Positions 8,328-17,013 of a DNA stretch of 64,000 nucleotides are shown piece after piece (within the stretch, counting starts at the first letter, position 1; every line of letters starts with the position of its first letter). This DNA is from Betaproteobacteria bacterium (lineage in GTDB: Bacteria; Pseudomonadota; Gammaproteobacteria; Burkholderiales; SG8-39), in assembly GCA_009693435.1 (NCBI GenBank), contig SHXF01000004.1, forward strand, positions 13,866 to 77,865, read 5' to 3'. The notes below the pieces were generated by a model. That model had not been told where the DNA came from, searched no databases, and was given only the letters and a program-made list of their open reading frames with translations. A program made the translations under genes and the position numbers.

Positions 8328-9172
8328 ACACCGCAAGAATGACGAAGGACGGGCTGCCCGCCGGCTTCCTCGCGCAGTCCGATGCGTTCAGCACCATCCG
8401 CTTCGAGCTGCGAGCGGACAAAATCGGCATCCTCACGCTGAACCGGCCGGACAAGCTGAACGCGTTCGACGAGACCATGATCCGCGAGATCCGCCAGGTC
8501 ATATGGCGCGCGAACTTCGACGACAACCTCCGGGTGCTGATCATCACGGGCGCGGGCCGCGCCTTCTGCTCGGGCCGCGACATCCTCGGCCTCGATTACG
8601 AGAACAACCTGCCCTCCGCGCAATACCGCGCCTACGTGCGCGCCAACCACGAGATGCTCGACGACCTCGAGTCCATCGAGAAGCCGGTGATCGCCGCGGT
8701 GAACGGCGTGTGCGCCGGCGGCGGCGTGGAGATCGCGATCGCCTGCGACTTCCGCATCGCGGCGAAGGGCGCCGAGTTCATCCTCACCGAGAACAAGCTG
8801 GGCGTGCTGCCGGCCTCGGGCGCCTGCTCGCGTATGATCCAGATGATCGGCATCGGCCGGCTGAAGGAGATGGTGATGGCCGCGCTGCCGGTCGGCGCGG
8901 AGCGCGCCGAGGCCATCGGCCTGGTGCACCGCGTCTGCGAGCAGGACGGGATGATGGAAGGCGCTCTGGAATTCGCGCGCCATCTGCTCGGACGCGCGCC
9001 GCTCGCGATGGGCGTGGCCAAGCAGATCATCAATACCTGCCAGAACGTGGATACCGAGACCGGTCGGATCCTCGAGCGGCTTGGCCAGTCCATCCTTATC
9101 CGATCCGAGGATGCCCGCGAAGGTATGCTGGCATTCAGGGAAAAACGCAGTCCCGATTTCAAAAACAAATGA
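8324..9172 (+). CDS. Enoyl-CoA hydratase/isomerase family protein (crotonase)
   Basis: A 282-residue crotonase. The oxyanion-hole segments 'GAGRAFCSGRDILGL' and 'AAVNGVCAGGGVEIAIACD' are present. Both glutamates equivalent to the catalytic pair of enoyl-CoA hydratase look conserved (about E156 in 'TENKLG' and E182 in 'LKEMVMA'), so hydratase chemistry is plausible. Compared with the second crotonase it has a roughly 20-residue N-terminal extension. It is translationally coupled to LivF (ATGA). Together with the acyl-CoA ligases it suggests side-chain shortening of a phenylpropenoyl-type CoA ester; that is inference. Confidence 0.88.
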   Translation: MNTARMTKDGLPAGFLAQSDAFSTIRFELRADKIGILTLNRPDKLNAFDETMIREIRQVIWRANFDDNLRVLIITGAGRAFCSGRDILGLDYENNLPSAQYRAYVRANHEMLDDLESIEKPVIAAVNGVCAGGGVEIAIACDFRIAAKGAEFILTENKLGVLPASGACSRMIQMIGIGRLKEMVMAALPVGAERAEAIGLVHRVCEQDGMMEGALEFARHLLGRAPLAMGVAKQIINTCQNVDTETGRILERLGQSILIRSEDAREGMLAFREKRSPDFKNK

Positions 9173-9182
9173 AGGAGCGAGC

Positions 9183-9971
9183 ATGAGCTACGAGACCGTG
9201 ACTTTCGAGGTGCGCGACAACGGCATCGCCACGATGACCTTGAACCGCCCCGGACAGTTGAACTGCTTCACCCAGAAAATGTTCCAGGAGTGGAGCGATG
9301 TCATCGGCAAATGCGCCTACGACAAGAAGATCAAGGTGCTGGTGATTACCGGCAACGGCCGCGCGTTTTCCTCCGGCGTGGATCTCTCGGTGCTGGGCAG
9401 CGACACGCTGGACCCGGCGCAGTTCCGCTACTACTATCGCCAGAACCACATGGGCTTCGACAATCTCGAGGCGCTGGAGAAACCGGTGATTGCCGCCATC
9501 AATGGCATCTGCTACGGCGGCGGCGTGGAGCTCGCGCTGTCCTGCGACATCCTGCTGGGCGCGGACGACTCCCGCTACTGCCTGATCGAGAACCACATCG
9601 CCTGCATCCCGGCGAGCGGCGCCTGCAACCGCATGATCCACTTCGTGGGTCTCGCCAAGACCAAGGAGATGGTCATCAACGCCGAGCCGATCGACGCGCA
9701 GGAAGCGTGGCGCATCGGCCTCATCAACCATGTCGTCCCGGCCAAGGACCTGCTGAAGGAAGCGTACGCCTACGCAGGGCGCCTGCTCGACAAGGCGCCC
9801 TACGCCATGGGCATGGGCAAGCACGTGATCAACCTGTGCCTCAACACCGACATGCATACCGGCCGCTACATCGAGCGCCTGGGCCAGAGCGTCCTGGTGC
9901 TCTCCGAGGACCACAAGGAAGGCATGCAGGCGTTCAAGGACAAGCGCAAACCCAAATTCAAGGGAAAGTGA
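9183..9971 (+). CDS. Enoyl-CoA hydratase/isomerase family protein, second copy
   Basis: A 262-residue crotonase, clearly paralogous to its upstream neighbour (shared '(I/L)PASGAC' and 'KEMV(I/M)' blocks). The candidate catalytic glutamates are about E136 ('IENHIA') and E162 ('TKEMVIN'). 'GNGRAFSSGVDLSVLG' and 'AAINGICYGGGVELALSCD' form the CoA/oxyanion pocket. The start was set at the ATG preceded by AAGGAGCGAGC. The stop overlaps the next start (TGATG). The two copies may handle successive CoA intermediates or form a mixed oligomer; sequence alone cannot tell. Confidence 0.88.
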   Translation: MSYETVTFEVRDNGIATMTLNRPGQLNCFTQKMFQEWSDVIGKCAYDKKIKVLVITGNGRAFSSGVDLSVLGSDTLDPAQFRYYYRQNHMGFDNLEALEKPVIAAINGICYGGGVELALSCDILLGADDSRYCLIENHIACIPASGACNRMIHFVGLAKTKEMVINAEPIDAQEAWRIGLINHVVPAKDLLKEAYAYAGRLLDKAPYAMGMGKHVINLCLNTDMHTGRYIERLGQSVLVLSEDHKEGMQAFKDKRKPKFKGK

Positions 9972-11488
9972 TGTTTCCGATCTCGCACATTCTGCCTCGC
10001 GCCCGAGCCCTGTTCGCGGACCGACTCGCGGTCTGGGATGGCGAGAGGCGCTTTACATTCGAGGAACTCGGCCGTCGGGTCGATGCGCTGGCCGGCGCGC
10101 TCAAGGCGAAGGGACTCGGGCGCGGCGACAGGGTCGGCATCCTCGACGTCAATTCGCACCGCTATGCCGAGGTGTACTACGCCTGCGCGCAGGCGGGGAT
10201 GATCCTGCTGCCGCTCAACTCCCGCCTCGCGCCACCTGAGCTGAAGTACGTCCTGAACGATTCCGGCGCGAAGGCGCTGATCGCCACGGAGTCGTTTTTC
10301 CCGCTTATCGAAGGCATTTCGAGCATCGAAGTCGTTATCAAGGACTACGAAGCCTTCCTCGCCGGCGGAACGCCGGACTCCAGCGTTGAAAAAGTGGAGC
10401 TCGACGACATCTGCCAGATCTACTACACCAGCGGCACGACCGGCGAGCCGAAAGGCGTCTGCCTCACCTACCGCAACATGATCGCGAGCGCCTTCGACTC
10501 CATCGTCGGCCTGGAACTGCGGCGCGACGACATCTGGCTGCACGCGGCGCCGATGTTCCACCTGGTGGACGCGTGGTCGGTGTGGTCGATGCCGATGCTG
10601 GGCGCCACGCAGGTGATGGTGAACTTCACGCCGGAAAAGATGATGGAGGTGGTGCAGCGCGCTAAGCCGACCGGGGCGGGCGTGCCGCCGACCTTGATCA
10701 ACATGATGGCCAACCATCCCAGGATCGGGCAGTACGACCTGTCGAGCCTGCGCCTCATCATGTACGGCGGCTCCCCCACGCCGCTCGCCATCCTGCAGAA
10801 GGCCGCCAAAGCGCTGCCCACCCGGTATATCCACGGCTTTGGCATCACCGAAACCTCCGGCATCACCACGCTCGCCGACCCGAACGATTTTTACGTCGAT
10901 GGCACACCGGAGCAACTGGCCCTCACCAACAACGCCGGGCGCGCCGTGCCGCATATCAACCTTGGCATCATGAATGAACAAAACGACTTGCTCTCCCGGG
11001 GCAAGGTGGGCGAGGTGGTCGTCAGCGGCGCTCGCGTGATGCGCGAGTACTGGAACAAGCCGAAACACACCGCCGAAGCCCTGAACAATGGCTGGTACCA
11101 CAGCGGGGACATGGGGTATCTGGACGAGCAGAGCCGCCTCTTTATCGTCGACCGCAAGAAGGACATGATCATCAGCGGCGGCGAGAACGTGTACTCGGTC
11201 GAGATCGAGAATGTGCTGTCCATGCATCCCGCGGTGCTCGAGGTCGCAGTCATCGGCGTGCCCGACGACCAGTGGGGCGAGGCGGTGAAGGCGGTCGTGG
11301 TCCTGAAGGAAGGCAGCGCGGCCTCGGCCGATGAGCTCATCGGCTTCTGCCGCGGCATGATCGCCGGCTACAAACTCCCGAAGTCGGTCGATTTCTCCGC
11401 GGAGCAGCTGCCCAAGACCGGTCCCGGCAAGGTCGCGAAGCGCCGTTTGCGCGATCCGTACTGGGCCGGCCGGGAGCGCAAGATATGA
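9971..11488 (+). CDS. Acyl-CoA ligase (AMP-dependent synthetase), copy 1
   Basis: A 505-residue ANL-superfamily ligase forming an acyl-adenylate and then the CoA thioester. Motifs in order: P-loop 'YYTSGTTGEPKG' (around 150), 'GFGITETSG', hinge 'DRKKDMIISGGENVYSVE' (around 395), and catalytic Lys motif 'PKTGPGKVAKR' near the C-terminus. It starts with 'MFPISHILPRA', aligned with the start of the second ligase, which supports this start over longer in-frame options. The stop overlaps the hydrolase ATG. The substrate is probably an aromatic or medium-chain acid imported by the upstream transporter. Confidence 0.9.
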   Translation: MFPISHILPRARALFADRLAVWDGERRFTFEELGRRVDALAGALKAKGLGRGDRVGILDVNSHRYAEVYYACAQAGMILLPLNSRLAPPELKYVLNDSGAKALIATESFFPLIEGISSIEVVIKDYEAFLAGGTPDSSVEKVELDDICQIYYTSGTTGEPKGVCLTYRNMIASAFDSIVGLELRRDDIWLHAAPMFHLVDAWSVWSMPMLGATQVMVNFTPEKMMEVVQRAKPTGAGVPPTLINMMANHPRIGQYDLSSLRLIMYGGSPTPLAILQKAAKALPTRYIHGFGITETSGITTLADPNDFYVDGTPEQLALTNNAGRAVPHINLGIMNEQNDLLSRGKVGEVVVSGARVMREYWNKPKHTAEALNNGWYHSGDMGYLDEQSRLFIVDRKKDMIISGGENVYSVEIENVLSMHPAVLEVAVIGVPDDQWGEAVKAVVVLKEGSAASADELIGFCRGMIAGYKLPKSVDFSAEQLPKTGPGKVAKRRLRDPYWAGRERKI

Positions 11489-12240
11489 AGCTCTGGCATC
11501 GCGAGGGGAAGGGAGGCGGTGAAGCGGGCGAGGGCGGTGCGCGGCTGCTCCTCATCCATGGCCTGAGCGCGAATGCCGATGTCTGGATTCCCCTGGAGAA
11601 GCATTTGCAGGGCCGCTGGCTTGCCCCGGACTTGAGGGGCCACGGCCGCTCGCCGCACGCTGCGCCCTACGGCTATGCGCTCTACGCCGCGGACGTCGCC
11701 GAACTTCTCGGGCAGGACGAAGAGGTCACCATTGTCGGGCATTCGATGGGCGGTGTCGTGGCGATGGCGCTCGCAACCGGCTGGTTCGGCATCAAGGTGC
11801 GGAAAGTCATCGCCTTCGGCGTGAAGATCCGCTGGGCGCCGGACGAAGTGCCGAAGTTTCAGTCGCTTGCGCGTTCACCCGCGAAGCTGTTCGACAAGCG
11901 GGAGGACGCGCTCGAGCGGTACTTGAAGGTCTCGGGACTGTACGGGCTGGTCGATCCGGGAAGTCCGATCGCGGCGAGCGGCGTGCGCGAAGACAACGGC
12001 AAGTTCAGGCTCGCGGCGGACCCCATGACCTATGCCTCGACCGGGCCGGACCTCGCGCCGATGGTGAAGGCGATGAAGGCGCCGTTGCGCCTTGGCGCGG
12101 GCAGCAAGGATCCGATGGTGAACGCCGCCGACATGCAACCCTTCGATCCGAACCCCCGCATCATCGAAGACGCGGGGCACAACGCGCAGGTCGAGCGTCC
12201 GCAAGAGCTGTGGCAATTCATCGAGGAGGAACTCGCATGA
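11485..12240 (+). CDS. Alpha/beta hydrolase
   Basis: A 251-residue alpha/beta-hydrolase fold protein. The nucleophile elbow 'GHSMGG' places Ser87, 'LLLIHGLSANADVW' is the oxyanion-hole HG motif, and 'EDAGHNAQVERPQELW' carries the C-terminal catalytic His. It starts inside the stop of the first ligase (ATGA). Between two CoA ligases it could be an esterase releasing the free acid or a thioesterase or C-C hydrolase. The context favours release of an acid from an ester substrate, but this is inference. Confidence 0.85.
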   Translation: MKLWHREGKGGGEAGEGGARLLLIHGLSANADVWIPLEKHLQGRWLAPDLRGHGRSPHAAPYGYALYAADVAELLGQDEEVTIVGHSMGGVVAMALATGWFGIKVRKVIAFGVKIRWAPDEVPKFQSLARSPAKLFDKREDALERYLKVSGLYGLVDPGSPIAASGVREDNGKFRLAADPMTYASTGPDLAPMVKAMKAPLRLGAGSKDPMVNAADMQPFDPNPRIIEDAGHNAQVERPQELWQFIEEELA

Positions 12241-12328
12241 AGCGGCGAGCGCCGCGGCCTTCGTGCGGGGCGCTGCTCATGCCGAACGAAATGCCGGAGC
12301 GGTCCGACCCTGTCCGGAGGATCAACCC

Positions 12329-13876
12329 GTGTATCCGCTAGCGCACATCCTGCAGCGCGCGCTCGCCCTGTATCCCGGGCGCACTGCCATCGTCGATGGA
12401 ACACGCAGGTGGAATTACAGGGAATTGGGAAGCCGCGTGTACCGGCTTGCCGCGGGACTTCGAAATCTGGGATTGAAGCGCGGCGATCGCGTCGCGATCC
12501 TCGACTGGAACTCGCATCGCTATCTCGAGGCCTACTACGCCTGCGCCCACGCCGGCCTGGTCTTCATACCGGTGAACTCGCGACTCGCGGTGCCGGAGCT
12601 GCGCTACGTACTGAAGGACTCGGATGCGCGCGCACTGCTCCTCTCCGAGCCCTTCCTGCCGATGTACGAGGAGCTCAAAGGCAGCCTTCAGCACGTCATC
12701 GGGCTCGCGCTGGAGAAGCGCCCCGCCGGTGTGCTCGACTACGAGGCGTTGATCGGGCAAGCCGATCCCATGATTGCGCCCGAGCCGACCGAGCTCGACG
12801 AGATCATGCAGATCTACTACACCAGCGGCACCACCGGCGAGCCGAAAGGCGTCTGCCTCACCAACCGCAACATGTACGCGGGCGGGCTCGACGGCGTGCT
12901 CGTGCTGGCCGCGACGCGCGAGGACAGCTGGCAGCATTCCGGGCCGCTGTTTCACCTCGCGACCTCATTCGCGGTGTGGTCGATGCCGATTGTCGGCGGT
13001 GCGCAGATCGCCATTCAGTTCGAGCCGAAACGCGCGATCGAGAGCATCGCGGTGGAGCAAGTAACCATGACGTCCCTGCCGGGCGCGATCCTCGGGATGA
13101 TCGCGGAGCACCCGGATGTGCAGATGCTCGCTTCGTTGCGCGTCATCATCTACGGCGGCGCGCCCACGCCGATGGGCGTGCTGCGCGCCGCCGGTGCGGC
13201 ATTGCCACCGGCGCTGTCGCACGCCTACGGTATCACCGAGACGGCAGGCTTCGTCACCAGCCTGACGCCGGCCGACCATATCTTCGAGGGCAGCGATGAA
13301 ACATTGCGGCGGACCGCCTCGGCCGGGCAGGCGACGCCTCTCATCGACGTGCGCGTAGTCGACGACAGCGGCCGCGACGTGCCCGCCGGCGAGGTCGGCG
13401 AAGTGGTCTGCGGCGGGCCGAAGATCATGGCGGGCTACTGGCGAGCGCCCGAGGCGAGCGCCGCCGTCCTGAGGAACGGCTGGTACCACACCGGCGACAT
13501 GGGCTCGCTGGACGCGCACGGCTACCTGTCACTTGTCGATCGCAAGAAGGATATGATCATCAGTGGCGGCGAGAACGTGTACTCGATCGAGGTCGAGAGC
13601 GTGCTGTCATTGCATCCGGCGGTTGCGGAGGTGGCGGTGATCGGCATCCCCGACGAGCGCTGGGGCGAAGCCGTTACGGCGCTCGTGGTGCCGCGCCCCG
13701 GCGCCGCGCAGAACGCCGAGGAACTGATCGGCTTCTGCCGCGGCAAGATCGCCGGTTACAAGGTTCCGAAGTCCGTCGTATTCAGGGCAGAGCCGATGCC
13801 CAAGACCGGGCCGGGCAAGATTGCCAAGCGCGTGTTGCGCGATCCTTACTGGAAAGACACCGGGAGAAAGATATGA
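12329..13876 (+). CDS. Acyl-CoA ligase (AMP-dependent synthetase), copy 2
   Basis: A 515-residue ANL ligase closely related to the first copy. The P-loop 'YYTSGTTGEPKG', 'AYGITETAGF', 'DRKKDMIISGGENVYSIE' and 'PKTGPGKIAKR' are all present. The GTG start is preferred because TCCGGAGG lies 8 nt upstream and 'VYPLAHILQRA' aligns with the start of copy 1. About 90 nt without a supported gene precede it, the widest gap in this part of the operon. The stop overlaps the oxygenase ATG. Tandem ligases suggest two related acids, or duplication with divergence. Confidence 0.9.
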   Translation: MYPLAHILQRALALYPGRTAIVDGTRRWNYRELGSRVYRLAAGLRNLGLKRGDRVAILDWNSHRYLEAYYACAHAGLVFIPVNSRLAVPELRYVLKDSDARALLLSEPFLPMYEELKGSLQHVIGLALEKRPAGVLDYEALIGQADPMIAPEPTELDEIMQIYYTSGTTGEPKGVCLTNRNMYAGGLDGVLVLAATREDSWQHSGPLFHLATSFAVWSMPIVGGAQIAIQFEPKRAIESIAVEQVTMTSLPGAILGMIAEHPDVQMLASLRVIIYGGAPTPMGVLRAAGAALPPALSHAYGITETAGFVTSLTPADHIFEGSDETLRRTASAGQATPLIDVRVVDDSGRDVPAGEVGEVVCGGPKIMAGYWRAPEASAAVLRNGWYHTGDMGSLDAHGYLSLVDRKKDMIISGGENVYSIEVESVLSLHPAVAEVAVIGIPDERWGEAVTALVVPRPGAAQNAEELIGFCRGKIAGYKVPKSVVFRAEPMPKTGPGKIAKRVLRDPYWKDTGRKI

Positions 13877-14895
13877 ACTTCCTTACCGACTTCTGGTACG
13901 CGGCGGGGTGGTCGTCCGAAATCACCTGCAAGCCGCTGGCGCGGCGCATCCTCGATCGCCCAGTGGCGCTGTTCCGCACCGAGAGCGGCAAGGCCGCCGC
14001 GTTCGACGACTGTTGCCCGCACCGCATGGTGCCGCTGTCGCGCGGCACGGTCGAAGGCGAGAACCTGCGCTGCGGCTATCACGGGCTGCGCTTCGACTGC
14101 AGCGGGAAGTGCAATGAGGTGCCGGGCCAGGCGAACATCCCGCCGCGCGCGAAAGTGCGCGCCTATCCGCTCGTCGAGCGCTGGAACTTCGCCTGGATCT
14201 GGATGGGCGACCCGGCCGCGGCCAACCCCGACCTGATCCCCGATCTGCCCTGGCTCACGGCGCCCGACTGGGCCTGCTCGCACGGTTGCATCAGCTACGC
14301 CTGCAACTACGCGTTGCTGCTCGACAACCTCATCGATCTCTCGCACACCACCTTCGTCCATCGGCAGACCATCGGGACCGCCGACGTGGCGATAACGCCG
14401 GTGAAGACGACCTCGAATGCCGGCCGCGTGCTGGTGGAGCGCGTGATGAACGATACCGAGCCCTCGATCATGTACAAGAAGGCCGGCGACTTCACCGGCA
14501 AGGTGGACCGCTGGCAGAAGATCGAATACACGCCGCCCACCCACATCATCATCGACGCCGGCGCGGTTCCGGCCGGAACCGGCGACAGGAAGCGCGGCAT
14601 CGACACGCGCGTGATCAACATCATCACGCCGGAGACGCCGCAGCGCACCTTCCACTTCTGGGCCTTCGCGCGCGACTTCAAGATCCACGATCCGTCGATG
14701 ACCGAGTACATCGGCAACGCGATCGTGATCACGTTCAACGAGGACAAGCTGCTGATCGACGACCAGCAGCGCAACGTCGACGCGCGCCCGCAGCAGCGCA
14801 TGCTCGACAACAGCGCGGATCTCGGCGTGGTGCTGGCGCGGCGCATCATCGATCGCCTGCTGCGCGAGCAGGATGCCGCCCGCAGCGCCGCCTGA
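13873..14895 (+). CDS. Rieske oxygenase, vanillate O-demethylase oxygenase (VanA)-like
   Basis: A 340-residue Rieske non-heme iron oxygenase of the VanA/toluenesulfonate class. The [2Fe-2S] ligands are C48, H50, C67 and H70 ('CCPHRM' and 'CGYHGL'). The mononuclear iron site is seen in 'DNLIDLSHTTFVH' (D-x3-D-x2-H-x4-H). These enzymes demethylate aryl methyl ethers or hydroxylate an aromatic acid and need a VanB-type reductase, which is not present in the window. It is the last gene of the operon and is coupled by ATGA to the second ligase. Crotonase, CoA ligase and VanA homologues occur together in ferulate/vanillate catabolism, but no vanillin dehydrogenase is seen here. Confidence 0.87.
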   Translation: MNFLTDFWYAAGWSSEITCKPLARRILDRPVALFRTESGKAAAFDDCCPHRMVPLSRGTVEGENLRCGYHGLRFDCSGKCNEVPGQANIPPRAKVRAYPLVERWNFAWIWMGDPAAANPDLIPDLPWLTAPDWACSHGCISYACNYALLLDNLIDLSHTTFVHRQTIGTADVAITPVKTTSNAGRVLVERVMNDTEPSIMYKKAGDFTGKVDRWQKIEYTPPTHIIIDAGAVPAGTGDRKRGIDTRVINIITPETPQRTFHFWAFARDFKIHDPSMTEYIGNAIVITFNEDKLLIDDQQRNVDARPQQRMLDNSADLGVVLARRIIDRLLREQDAARSAA

Positions 14896-15132
14896 ACGAA
14901 CCGCGCGCTCCTTGCGCCAACCTGAAATTCGTTTAAATATTTAGGACCAAGCGCCATCCGAATTGCCGGTGATTGCGACCGATGTCGGGGTGCGCTGCGC
15001 TTACCCCAACCTACGACAATCCAACCGTGCAAAACGTCAAAGCCAGATCGACGCTGCGATCCGGACACGTGAACCAGTGTCAAATCGCGGTCGGTACGAA
15101 CGAGGCGCAGCAAAACTGATTCGGACCTCGTC

Positions 15133-15138
15133 TATAAT
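15133..15138 (+). promoter_or_regulatory. Candidate -10 box (TATAAT) upstream of the exported protein gene
   Basis: A perfect TATAAT sits 35 nt before the ATG of the next gene in a 278-bp intergenic region that otherwise holds nothing recognisable. No convincing -35 is visible at the right spacing, so only the -10 is marked. Confidence 0.3.
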
Positions 15139-15173
15139 TTCCCGACACTTTACGAATCGATAGAGGGAATCCA

Positions 15174-16751
15174 ATGAAGCAGAAGCGTTTCGCCGTGACG
15201 ACAGCCGCGGTAATCGGTGTGATGGCAGGATTGAGCGGCGCAACTTTTTCCGCTCATGCGCAGCAGGCGCCGATCGAGCGCATCAAGCTGACCGACAACG
15301 AGCTGAGTTGCGCGCAGCTGCACGCCGAAGCCGCGGACATGGACAAGCTCGCTGCGGAAGCCAAGGCCGCGGAGGGACAGGGTAATTCCACAGCCTTGGC
15401 CGGCAGCGCCGGCAGTGTCGCGGCCGAGGTTGCCGTGCGCACCGGATTATTCGGCTCGCTCGGCGGGCTGGCCGGGAACCTTTTCGGCCAGGTCGCCGCC
15501 AAGACGGCGGCCGGCGTGGCGCAGCAGTCCGGACAGATGACCGCACAGCAGGCGGCGGAGCGCTCGCGGCAGGCAGGCGCGCGCAAGGAGCAGGTGAGCA
15601 CGCTGTTTCTCAATAAAGGCTGCAAGACGTCCGACCTCGCCTACAACCCGCCCGCGCCGCCGCGGACCAGCGCGGTGGATGGCGCGAAGGGCGGTCCGGT
15701 GCAACTCGCCGCGGCAGCGGCCAACACCGCCGGGCAGGCCGCCCACGCTCCCGCAAAAGCCATACTGAATCTGCCCAATCTGGATCCGGACATTTATTTC
15801 ACAGGTAAGACAGGCGGCACTTTCGGCAAGAGCCTGGTCGAGGTGCTGCCTGGCAGCAAGCGGGTCGCGGTGACCGGATTCCGTGTGGTATTCATCACCA
15901 GCAATACCGCCAGCGCCCAGGTGCGCGGCAGCTATCTGCCCGGGCGGGACACGAGTGGCGCGAGTTCGACGCTGATCGTTACACTGTCGGGGGTAGATAC
16001 CGCCACGATGCAGGCCATTACCGACCGGGCGTATGCGGATTTTCTGGCACAGCTGCGCCTTGCCGGAAGAGAACTGGTGCCGCAGGAAGAATTAAAGGAG
16101 TTCCTTGCCGGCGTGGATACGCCGCAGGCTACAGCCGGCAAGCCGTACACCAAGGAAATCAACGCCCAGACCGGCATGGTGTTCGCTCCGACCGGGATGC
16201 CGCTATGGTTTCACCAATGGGATGCCGGGTGGTCGGACAGCATGTTCAGCCAGAAAAATTATCGCAGCGCAGCGGAGTACTCGCACAAGCTGAATGCCAT
16301 CACCATCGCGCCGCTGATCGTGTTGAATTTCGCGAACATGAGCAGCAGCGGTAATCAGTCCGGTTTCACTTCCCGTAGCGCGGAAACGGGCGCGACCCTG
16401 GCGATGAGCGTGAATGCCTTTACCACCAGCATGATGCGCTCTGAAGAGACGCGCGGCGGCCTGGTCACGAAGGGAGACGAAGGAATGGCGTTGCTGTCCG
16501 GCAGATTCATCAGCGAGTTGCAATTCGGCGCGTTCAAGGATGCAGTCGTGACGGATAACAGCGGGGTGAAAGGCATAGCCGATGCGCTCGGCAATGCCAT
16601 GGGCCTCGCCAATGCCGGGGGCGCCGCCAGAGGTAAAAAGGAGAGCATCGCCGAAACCAGCAACGCTGCCTATGCCGCGGCCGCCGGCGACGCGCTGGCA
16701 CGCGCTACGGGCACCTTCGCGAAGTGGTTTCAGAAGTATCCGGCGCGCTAA
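15174..16751 (+). CDS. Exported protein of unknown function
   Basis: A 525-residue protein with a clear Sec signal peptide (residues 1 to about 30, ending 'GATFSAHAQQ'). An Ala-rich helical stretch with a Gly/Ala segment ('GLFGSLGGLAGNLFGQVAAK') follows at about 80-110 and could contact the membrane. A beta-rich middle begins 'GFRVVFITSNTASAQVRGSY', and the tail is Ala-rich. I do not recognise the family. Preceded by AGAGGGAATCCA as ribosome site. It stands alone and is followed by a TonB-like gene on the same strand. It is probably periplasmic or surface located. Confidence 0.7.
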   Translation: MKQKRFAVTTAAVIGVMAGLSGATFSAHAQQAPIERIKLTDNELSCAQLHAEAADMDKLAAEAKAAEGQGNSTALAGSAGSVAAEVAVRTGLFGSLGGLAGNLFGQVAAKTAAGVAQQSGQMTAQQAAERSRQAGARKEQVSTLFLNKGCKTSDLAYNPPAPPRTSAVDGAKGGPVQLAAAAANTAGQAAHAPAKAILNLPNLDPDIYFTGKTGGTFGKSLVEVLPGSKRVAVTGFRVVFITSNTASAQVRGSYLPGRDTSGASSTLIVTLSGVDTATMQAITDRAYADFLAQLRLAGRELVPQEELKEFLAGVDTPQATAGKPYTKEINAQTGMVFAPTGMPLWFHQWDAGWSDSMFSQKNYRSAAEYSHKLNAITIAPLIVLNFANMSSSGNQSGFTSRSAETGATLAMSVNAFTTSMMRSEETRGGLVTKGDEGMALLSGRFISELQFGAFKDAVVTDNSGVKGIADALGNAMGLANAGGAARGKKESIAETSNAAYAAAAGDALARATGTFAKWFQKYPAR

Positions 16752-16810
16752 TGCACTGACCCTACGAACTGCCGTGCGTCAAGAGCCAGTCGAAAGTCAA
16801 GTACAGATAC

Positions 16811-16838
16811 TCCTTCATCCTGAGCTTGTCGAAGGATG
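16811..16838. repeat. Dispersed-type palindromic repeat
   Basis: The motif ATCCTGAGCTTGTCGAAGGAT, flanked by CTTC and G, forms a partial inverted repeat (ATCCT/AGGAT). Similar sequences are scattered between genes in many proteobacterial genomes (general knowledge, not searched here). It lies in the 262-bp gap after the exported protein gene. Confidence 0.5.
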
Positions 16839-17013
16839 TACACCGGGGATGTATCCGCAATACACGCAGCGCGATACGCAGTACAACCAGGCCAGCGGGG
16901 ACAATAAAGTGTGACAGGGGCGGCGGCGTCCCTATCCCCTGAAATGGTTTCGTCGGCACCGTCTGCGACAATGGAGGATCACGCAACCCCAGCCGCCGCC
17001 GATCGAGCAATCG

